Origin: Zhengitettix transpicula
Taxonomy: Eukaryota; Arthropoda; Insecta; Orthoptera; Tetrigidae
Direction: 5' to 3'
DNA length: 64,000 nt
Assembly: GCA_037074705.1 (NCBI GenBank)
Contig: CM073590.1
Coordinates: forward strand, 180,435,246 to 180,499,245
Shown here: one piece after another, positions 50,041-61,200 of the stretch
Layout: each line of letters begins with the position of its first letter
How positions within the stretch are numbered: the first letter of the stretch is position 1
Notes under the pieces: generated by a model
Databases searched by the model: none
What the model saw: the letters and a program-made list of their open reading frames with translations, nothing else
Told to the model about the DNA's origin: nothing
Translations under genes and position numbers: made by a program

Positions 50041-53000
50041 TGTATATATGTATATATATAGTAACATTCGCCCATGTTGTTATTAATATGTTTCAGAATC
50101 ACTTGGATATAGTTTGTTGCGTAATATTGAGACCATGTTTTTGTGAGATTGTTCAAAGAGTCATGTTGTGTAAACCATGAGAAAGTAGAATTGAGAGACT
50201 TGTCAGACATTTTTTACTGTTGTTTTGTTCATGTATTGGCACAAACGTCATGGTGAACTGCCGAAATTGTATGAGGGACAAGTCTATGTCAAGTTCCCAC
50301 AGTGGAAACCTTGTAGAGAGGGTGTATTTGGTCAGTAAAAATAGTTAGTCTGTTGGTGGAAGTTGAGAGAGAAAGTCTCTACAAGTCAGGTTGTCTGAAG
50401 ACAGACCAGTAGTATTAAATTATTGATAATTATCAGTTATAAAGTCATTTACAGAGTGGATCTTTAGAAAAAATATTAGCCTGTCTGCTGTAGTCAAACA
50501 AGAAAGGTTCCAAAGGGTGTGGTCGTCTGAAGTCATACCATTAGTATGGAAGTTTAAAGTTTTTGGAACATTGTAATTCTCTGGTGACCAGAGATGAACT
50601 ATCTTGTGATCTGTGCACTATTTTGATCACAGTAATACTGATGAAATTCTTTGGAAAAGTATCTGGGTGATAATCATTGTAAGATGACTTGAGGAAACAA
50701 ACATAATTCTGTAGTTTGGAGTTCTAAAAGAAATGATTGTGTGTGTTTCTAAAGTATATTTGAAAAAATACGACTAATTTTCAAAATTAAGCATTTTCAT
50801 TTGTTTTGCAAAATCGGTCAATATGATCAAGCAAAGCTGGTATATAAATGCATTATTTTAAATTTGGTACACTTTTGTGTAAGCACTGAGTAATTATTGT
50901 AGTGTCAAATTTCATTTCATTTTGTTTAAATTTTGGGAGAATTTTTTAAAGTATACCATTTTGTAATTTAATCTGAATAATATTTCTTGTATATTTTATT
51001 TTAATTCTATACTTTTCAAGAGTCCCAATAAAACACTCTCAGATAAAATAAGAGTCTCATTTAAATAAATAGCAGTGAAAAATTTTATGTAAACTTATGT
51101 AAAATAAATTTTGTTTTTAATAAATTAATTATATTTTATATTAATTAAATTTCAGTTTTATCATTTCAAACTTGTCACTAAATATATAGCTATTAAAATT
51201 TGATAAATTGAAAATCTCATTTATTTGAAATGAGTTGTATTGTTCCAGTAAAGTAAAATTTAAATTTCTTAAATATTTCAAAGGTCAATATTACATTAAA
51301 TGATTTTTCAAAGATAAATACAGTAAATAATTAAATATCTACAAGTTGTATATTACATTAATTGGCTTTGAAAAGTGACCAAATTAAATTTGATTAAAAG
51401 TTTTTCTTTTTAGATATTACAATATATAATTTGATCATTAAGCTAGGACATTCAGAAAATTGAGTTTAAAACCATGAGGTATATTTTTCAATTATTGTAT
51501 TTCTCTAACATTTAATAATTATGAGGATTAAAATCCATAACCATTTTTCCACACAATCAAGAACATCATTAAAAAGTCTAAAGAATTACTTTCAACACAA
51601 AAACAAGAAAAAAAAGATAGAAGGATGTCTTAATTCATGACTGCAGCAAAAGAGATGTACTATGGTATCTGTGGTTCCAATTTACTGGTTGTAAATGGCA
51701 GGTCACGCAAAGTATTTTATGAAAGACCAATTCTTCATAATTGTTTAACTATATATCCAATTGATGAAATTATTCTGTTCTTTTTAGATCTTCACAACTA
51801 CCATAAGCATGTATGAGCCATAAATGACCACTTCATCCATTAAATTTATGAATGGTAAGAAAACCTACAAATTGTTAGTCACTAATGCAAGCAAAATTGA
51901 ATGTGCCAAGTAAAAAAAATTAACGGAAAAGAAAGATCATCAAAGAGTTCTGAAAAAAAGTAGGTTCAATTGATTCTCTATTAGCACACACTATATAATA
52001 TCTCTTGAGTTATTGCTCTCCAAATTTATTATTTTAATTTAAAATTAGTTATATTGTTCAATAACTAAATTTAAAAAATAATTTTTTATCACTGTTTAAT
52101 TCAAGGCTTCAGCAAGTCTCAATGAATCAACTAAAATTAACAGAATAGAGAGATCATCACACAATTCTGTGTAACTTACTATTCATGTATGTAAAAAGTA
52201 AACTTGAAACACAACTTCTTGGCTTGCCTATCTCTCACAAAAACACTATAATACTAAATTAATGCATAATAATTCATCAATAATATGTTTCATTTATATC
52301 ACACGTATTATCCATGCTAATTCTTTGATCATTTGAAACAGAAGTAAATTAGATAGTAAATGATAATTTACCTTCTTCATTTAAGCAAAAGAAAAAATAG
52401 GAAACTACTGCACGGACCAAATGAAGCTTGCTGTGTGCAGGAATGTTCAAACAGTCTAATGTAGAAGCTATGGCATGAGCAGACTGGCAAGTTGATGGGT
52501 TTGCAAGTAGTTCAGAAGTGTGATGAAGGTTAGCTAATATTGCTGATGATACTAAGTTTCCCCTTAAATACAATGTTTTCTTGCTATTTTCCCATCTGAA
52601 AATGATGATTGTACAAAAATTAGAGAAAAATAAATAAAATGAAGATATTAATAAGAAAAATAGTCAATTCAGACAAAAAAGTGATAATATAAATACCACA
52701 AAACCTTTCTGGGATCCTTGTCTGTTTCCTCAGGTGCGAAGAACGGACAAGGATCCCAGAAACGTTGTGTGGTATTTATATTATCACTTTTTGTCTGAAT
52801 TTTCCATCTTTCTTATTAATTATTTTCAACAAGACATGAATGTTTTCATTTTAAAAAAAAGTTATATATAAGATATATATAATATTAATAAGTAAAACTT
52901 AAATATCCCAACAAAGTGAACTATATTTACTTGAGAAGTTTAGCCAAATTCAGCCACAGTTGTTCAGGATTTGGCATAATTTCAGAATCACTTTCTAATT

Positions 53001-56000
53001 TCAACTCCTCTGAAGAGACCCATAAAGCTTGTTCAAGTGCTTGGGTTAGAAAGTTACAACTGCTTCCATCATACATATCCTGAATTAACAAAAATTACAT
53101 GTAATAAAATATTATATTTATTCTTCAAGTAATATATAACAGGTCAAAATATAATGGATGTGTTATTTCAGACCAAGCATCAAATCATAACAATGATGGT
53201 AATATCTGACATTTATAATAATATAAATAAATAGTCAAATGGCCTTGAACCCAAATATTAGTTACTAACCAAAAAAAATTAAGTATAAAGATGTTTCATC
53301 CCTTTTTAATTTTTCTAACAAATTGGTTAAATCTAGGTTACAATTAGAATTCTTCTCAATTTCAGGAAGTGTGAGTTATTACTAAACATTTAATTCAAAA
53401 GCGTTGCAAAAAGCAAAGCAGAAAACCTTGCCTCAAAACTTTTTACCCAATTTATACATGTATTTTTAAACCTGAAAAGGTCCTAAAAAAGGACGAAATG
53501 TCAGTAAATTTCATTTGTTTTTTATTAATAAACAATTTTCTGACTTATTGCCGTTTGTCTATTTATTATTTATAATATATGAGGCATTAAATTATTTTTT
53601 AAATAATTGGAATCAATTTTTTTTAAAATATGAACTTATTGCTGTCAAACTGAGTTTTACACAGCAATATTCAAATTATTGCTGCATTTTTCTGAACTTG
53701 AAAGTGAAAATAAATTACACAATACAACACCCAAAATAAATAAATAAGAATGTAAAATTACAGTGTATTTAAAAGAGAATCAACTGAATTCCAAAGGTTT
53801 TACAAGCATGCTTATACAACCTTGGGATGAATTTTAAAATGTGTTTAGGAGCACAAAATATTAACGTATTATAAATGCTCAATGTGCCATTCACAGGCAA
53901 CTGATGTCAAGCAAAACTTTTTGTTAGTTATGGTATGATTTTTTTTTAAACATTCTGCTATATATTTCTACTAACCAAATCTGCAAATGATGATGAAGAA
54001 GATACTGTTTGGATTTTTCCTGTAATAAGTCGTATTAAAGCTGCAAGGTGATAATCGGTAGATGCTCTTTGGAGGAGATATGATGCTGAACTAATCAATA
54101 CACTCTGACGATGAAATCCAAGCAATGCCAATAATCTGACAGCAGTCTGTACTCTAAGAGTATCATTACTCAGTAGTAATGGTTTAACAACAGATAAATC
54201 TCGTCTAAGAGACTCAAGGAGAGGAATACTACAATTTTCAGGCTCAGTACTCCTCAGTTGCAAATCAATCTCTCTCAATAATAGTTCTGAAATGCATAAA
54301 AGCATATTGGAAAACTTTGTGAAATGCTACAAGCAAAATTGTTATTATAAATAAGACATTAACTGATTGTAAAGAAATCTGTATTACCAAAAATAAATAA
54401 ATCTTTTAAATAATATTGGATGTATTCTGCATACCATTTTATACACACGGAGCAATTTGAACCAAATTTTGTTCACGTTTATTATGATCATAGAACAAAC
54501 AACAGCCATAGGAGTCGACGTGGACACAGAAATTTTTTTAAAACACGTGGAAAGGACTGATATTAGCATCAAATAAATAACTTTTGGGGTCAATTATATT
54601 GATAAAGTCACTCACAATACTATTAAGTGTATAATTTCAACAGCTAGTGGCATGTGAGATGAAAACATATTGGGATGGGACTGAAAGTGGTTTAACCCCC
54701 CAGGGATGGGTATGATCGAGGGTGGAAATTTTTAAACATGCAATTGAGGACAATAATTGCTTTTAATTGCTATTTTTTAATTAATTAGATTGATAGTATT
54801 TCTATGACTTCTTTTGTGTATAATTTCAAACCCTTTCAGTATAGGAGGGGAGCACGGGTAGGGGTGGGGGTGATTTACATGAAAATATGCTAAAACATCA
54901 GAGATTTGAGACAAATTAGGGTTATAGATATCATTGAATTTATTTATGACAACCTAGATAGCGTGATATTTGCGTCAAATAAATATTTTGCGAGGTCACT
55001 GAGACTCATAATATTGTTAAATATATTCTGTGCATAATTACAAACGCTATCAGCTTGGGAGGAGGAGGGAAGTTTAGGGTGGAGTTGCATAAAAATAACT
55101 AAATAATTTGAGATTGGAGGCGGATCCAGGGTTATGGATGTAGCTGAGATTAATTTTTACATTCAATTTGTAGTTTAACCCCCACAGTTTGTCCTGAACA
55201 GGGGTGGAAATTTTCAAACATGTTGATCGGCCGATATTTGCGTCCAATAAATATTTTTCGGCATCATTTAAATTCATATTTCGGTAGATATTCTCTGTGT
55301 ATTATTTCAACCCCTATCAGCACGCATTGGGTGTTGCACGGGGTTGGGCAGGGGTATAAAATTTTAATCAATGTAGCTGTCTGAAAACATATTTAGGGAT
55401 AGGGGTCGAGTTGCATTACATAAAAATAACAAAAAATCGAGAGTTATGGATAAATAACATCTGGGGCAACACCAGGAACCCAGCTAGTTATTCAAATAAA
55501 ATGAAGAGGATGTATGGTGATGAAATGCTGTGAAGTTCATATGACAAATGGGACTGCTAAGTTAATAAATTAATTAGTAACATACAACGTAATTTAAAAT
55601 TTACGTAAAATGAAGTAAAAGAATGCAGATTTTTACTGATGATTGAAATAATAAATATAAGTATTTAAACAATATAAAGGAACAAAATTTATAAGATTTA
55701 AATAGTAGCCATATATTAAACGTTTATGTTATTTTGAATTATCTGTAAATATGTTCATTGTTCTGCATTCTTCTGATCGCGGACATATTAAGAGATAAAA
55801 TTATGGAAACATTAAATCATAGACCAAGGTTGCCAAGCAGTAGCTCGCTACAGTGTTTCTGGTAGCTCACGAAAGGATATTAGACAAAATAGAGAATAAG
55901 GAATCCCCCCATTCTATTCAGTTACCAGATTTAGTCATTTTGTTTTTTGTTTGTATCAAGGAGTTTATTATAACACATGGCAACAATGAGAGACTTGTGA

Positions 56001-58201
56001 ATTGTTTCTACTTCTGAATTATTAAAGATAGATATCACCTAGAAATAATTAACGCTCATTTGTTTAATATATTTTGCTCAAAATCGTGTATACAAAAAAT
56101 ATTTGAAAAATTTAATAGAATCATCCATAAGTTTATTGAACAACAAAGTGAATGCACCTTTTTGTTGACACCCCCCTTTTACTGGATCTACCCACAGTTT
56201 CCTTTTTCTTTTCTTGGCATTTCTAGCCAAAAAGCTAGATTGTCCATTTACTTTAATTTAAAAGAAAAAGGAAAATGTTGACTGAAAGCCTGATGAAATT
56301 AGAATCAAGAAGCAACAAGCACGTGAGAGTGTGGAGTGGAGGCAACAAGCTAGTAGGTGACTGTGGCTTTACCTTTTTGTACCAGCAACACAATTCGGCC
56401 ACACATAATCGCCATGTGAAAGGGATCTTAATGTACCATCCTCATATAGGTTAAGTTGATGTTAATGCTCTAACAGTATAGATCTGTCAAATTACATGAA
56501 TTGGTGAATGATCAAAAAAGGACACACTCCCAATGGCGGTTAAATGAAATGAGTTTTTTAAGTGTAAAATTAATTCCTTCTCCAGGCTAAGATAAATAAA
56601 TACTCAGCTAGTTAGTCAATAAAGTTACAGTTTATAGGCTAATTATTTATTTTGATTATACTTATTGTCAGATAAATATATATTTTAAATCTGTATATTA
56701 TTGGTATTGTACAGAGCTTTCAAAAAGGTTAGACGAGTTATTTATTTCATATGATAATTAAAAGCTCAATTTGGAACTTAAAATTTATTGTTTGTAATTA
56801 AAAAAAGTGCAGTGTTACCAAGTAAATCCCTGCTACAGGAACGAACGACAAGGTGTACACCTTTGTCTTCTGATTTTGTAATAGGGGATGCTGCATCCAA
56901 CATCAATTTCAATATCTGTGTTCCACCTTTTTCACAGCCTAATGCCAAATGTATAAGTAGATCCTCTAAAGCTTCTTGACTGCCAAAATAGTTACACCAA
57001 TCAGGTGCCAGAAGTGCAAGCTTTGGCAACATTTCTGGTGTCACTGAAAATTTCAATAATTGGAGAAAAACAAAAACACTTTTATAATAACACACATAAT
57101 TTTAAAAAAATAGATAAAAAACCAACACTAAATTCCCTCAACTCAGTGTCATGAAAACTATACTTAAGTATTGCCTGTAAATTAATATACATTTATTTTA
57201 CTTTCTGATCATGTTAAATATCTGGATAAAGTAAATAAACTAGGAGGCAGAATGTTTGGTTTTGAGAAGATTAAGATTGATAAAGAGAGAAATTAGATGC
57301 ATGTAAAGGAGGTAATCAAAGAGAGAGATCGCTCATACTGAACAGAGTAGTTGTATATATGAAAGATTTTCCTATAATCTGAACTGACATTCCTTAACCC
57401 TTTCGCTGCTACTTCCGTAAATATACATTTTTCAAAATATATTTTTAAATGATACTTCCATACATTTACATTTATTGGTTTTATAAACAGTGTTTCATCC
57501 ATTTATGTAGGTACGAGAACTTGTAATAGCTTATTATGAACCGCACACCTATTCAGTTTTGCGCAATCAGCCGATATTGTCACATTTGTTTATTTGCTAG
57601 AATAAGTTTTCAAAATAAGCCTCCAATATGGCTGGGTTTTTAGGTTTGAGGGATAAAATTTTTAAACAGTTAAATGGATTAATTACTTATGTTACCTAGT
57701 TCTATAGAATGCATGCAGAAAACACGAAAATGGTATAAAAGATTTATTTCTTTAGAACTGATAAGACAGCTAATATGAAAAGGGAGAAGTCAAGAGTACA
57801 ACAAAATAAGGTCGTCCTTTTTTTTTGACCTGAGATATACCTACACATTTTGCCAACTTGTACCACCGGTTCCTGGTGGAAACAAGAATGCACAATGACT
57901 CTGTCACGACTGCAAGAATTTCCGAGAATCACCCTAATAAGGGGAAAGACAGTTGATATTTTTGTCCAGATAGAGACTCTGGACTTTGCACTTGTTTTGA
58001 ACATACCATACCATACCATACCATACCATACCATACCATACCATAAAAAAGTTCTAAATTGTATTTCATACTGTTGGTTCAAATAAAATTTGCATGGAGT
58101 GATTTGTTTATATAAAACTCAGAAGTTTTCATAATGAGCACAATTAAAAATAGTCTTTGATCCCAGGCCGTAAAACACCCAAAAACTAGATGTGCTATAA
58201 A

Positions 58202-58244
<43 letters not shown>

Positions 58245-61200
58245 AGATTAGTGGTATTCCATGCTATGCTGGTATTAATATGCACAATACAATTTAATAT
58301 GTTTCATTAATATATTAATTTTTCATGGCTTCCTGAACCTAGCACACAGCAGTATAGTTCAGTGTCCCTAATTTAGCAGAGAAAGGGTTAATCTCTGAAG
58401 ACTGACAGAGTTGTTGGATGTAACACAGTATAGTCACTCCATCTTTGAATTGCCTTTTCTTCCTTACCTAGACCTATTTTTTCTCTTTAGCATAGTTATT
58501 ACTGATATTTCTTCTTCAGCATGGAACACCCAAACAAAAGTATTTTTCTCTTCATGCAATTACTTTACATAAATTTTATTTAGAAAGTGACTCAGTATTT
58601 AATGATTGTTTCTTCAAAATTCACTTTGTCTTCCCTGTAAACTTAATTTTTAAAAGAAACTAATTAATTCCAAATTTTCAGAATGTGAAATAGTGCAAAC
58701 ATAGAAATATCCATATGTTTATATAACACATTAGTATAGTAAAACTATTCTTTCAGTCCAACACCATTTAAGTATACATGTTGTCTTTGCAGGCCTATTA
58801 AATGTGTTTATTGACTTTGCTATGCTGCAATATGAGACAATAGTTATTGTTGATCTAATGAGGTTGTTAGTATAAAATGTTTTCTAATGTAGTCATCTCA
58901 CTGAAGTAATAAATAATACCAAATACTACACATGCAATTAAATGTAGTCAAAAACCACAAATTAAGGTCATATTTCAATTGAATTGGAAATTCTATAACT
59001 TGTTCAATGAGTAACTTTATATATTAACTAAGTTGTATTTAATTAAAACTGTACATATTCAGTAATGACACCAAAAAATCTTTCATTTACAGAAGACTGA
59101 ATATTTTAGAATCAATGAAACAGTTAAATAGCATAATAATTTCAGACACTATTTTTGTTAAATAATTAGGAAAAGTTCTTAGGTTTCCACTCAGGGACAA
59201 CATTAATTAAACAGTGACAGTGACACTGATGCAGTGCAGATAGTCATCCAAACTTCGTGATTTAATATGTACTGTTATAACAGATTATATTATACTCACA
59301 TGTGTGTAGGACATCTGTAGTAAGTGCTTGTAACAGAACAGGAGACAAAGATGCCAGTTGTATAAGAAATGGAACAGTGGCATTTCTCTGAGCTGTTTCA
59401 TCATCTTTCCCTGACTGTAAACTCCACTGAAAGAAAGTTCATGTTGAAATGCATGTATGGTATCTTTGTTCACTACATTGAACATGATATAAACTTACTT
59501 TGAACAGTTCCAGCAAAGCTGTCCGTATGTCGGCAAAATGACTGCCAGCAAGATGTCCCAAAATACCAACCACTGAATTTAGTTTTGGAGCCTGCATCAT
59601 TTGAGAACAATAGAATGGAGTTAAATATTTATTATAAGGAAATGACATATGTAACAAACCTTTACTCCTTCATCAGCAGAAACATGTTGACAAAAGTCTT
59701 TAAGACCACAAGATAATACTTTGGTAATTACTGTCTGAGGAAAACAGCTACCCACATGTGCAACTACCCAATCAAAATGTGGTCTATGTGCCACACTGGT
59801 ATCTACAAATTGAATTAATATTTTATTATAATTAAAGTGAATAAAAATTTGCAAGAATAATATAAATTAATTTATTTACCCAACAAAGCTTTAATACATT
59901 CTTCAATGTTTGAATGCATCAAACAAGATAAGCATTGTGTAATGATATCCAGAAGAGATCGTGTGGCACAACAAGACATCCACAGCTGAAGTGTATCATT
60001 AAGACCAGCTGTCATTGATAACTGAGCACGTCCAGCATAGCGGCTTGATATTTCTCCTGTCCAATAAAGAGTGGAATGCAGAAACTCAAAGAATAAAGGT
60101 TCCCAACACAAGATAAAATATATGAAACTTCAACTCTGTACATTTGAAATTCACCTGTATCTTGAACAGTACAGATACATTGAAAATTAAGTTAAACTGT
60201 GAGAATAAGTTACATGGTTGTAACTGACACTGAAAATTATTATATAAAGGTGAAGGAGTCAGTTAAGAATTAATAATAAACAAAAATAATATTTTTTTAT
60301 TGATTTATTTACAGTCCCATCAACAGCTCTGGTTATTAGCGACTCAGTAAGGGAACTCATTTTTTCTTGTCAGACGACTGATTTTGCTGAGAGTTTCTCT
60401 CATGCACACAAACATCCATGCCATTGCCAGGAATCGAACCCGGGACCTCTGTGATGTGAGGCAATCACCACGGGAGGTCACAAAAAAAAATTATTTCATA
60501 TAGATATTACAATAAGATCTAGCCAATTAACAGACAAAAATAGGTGAAAAATTGTGAGAATATAAAATGTTAATAAATAGTGTAGATTAATGTAATTAGT
60601 ATTACATAATATTGTAGAAACATTGGTGTAAGGTATACTGTATGGTTAATATACAGAAATTAAGTATGCCTTGATTTGATTGATTTATTTCATTAGTCCC
60701 CGTATGAGGAAATAGGATATGTCATTACATAAGATTAAATATATTTATTGGATGCTACAATTAATAACAATTAGAAGTTAACATAAACATAAATAAAACT
60801 CCAGGAAACAAATTTCCCTGTCCATTATAACCAAAAGTACCATGAATAATAATAAAAATTCTTAATCATTACCTAGGGTAGAATATAATATTTACAGTAT
60901 TGAAACAAATTTTGTATGCACTAGGTAAAACATAAACATTAAGAGAATTAATTTTAGTTTAATGTTAGTTTTCCATATTCAGAAAGGTTATATAATATAA
61001 GTGAAAAATATTGAATCATAAAAATAATAATAATGCTGACAAAGTAAATAAGTTAGGAAATTTTTTTATAGTGATTACAAATACATAATTTTAATTACCT
61101 AATAATTCCAAAGCCCAAGTAGATATTATAGGTGCCCAGGCCTCTGGATTTGAAATGACAAAATTGCACAGGACATCATGAATTTCAGCTATTGTCAAAT

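Larger units (their letters stand above)
57398..58387. mobile_element. Non-autonomous piggyBac-like element with TTAA duplication
   Basis: TTAA (57394-57397) is followed by CCCTTTCGCTGCTA. At the other end TAGCAGAGAAAGGG is followed by TTAA (58388-58391). The 14-bp inverted ends differ at one base. CCC..GGG ends with a TTAA duplication are the piggyBac hallmark. The 990-bp interior holds no transposase that I can recognise, and it has acquired an (ATACC)n and a (TA)n repeat. Located in INTS5 intron 6. Confidence 0.72.

Noticed and set aside
49696..50210. Overlapping - strand frames with YIYIYI runs
   Set aside because: They are translations of TA/TATG microsatellites and pseudo-LTR sequence.
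57744..58082. 112-codon - strand frame
   Set aside because: It runs through the (ATACC)n repeat inside the piggyBac-like element and shows no transposase or other motif.
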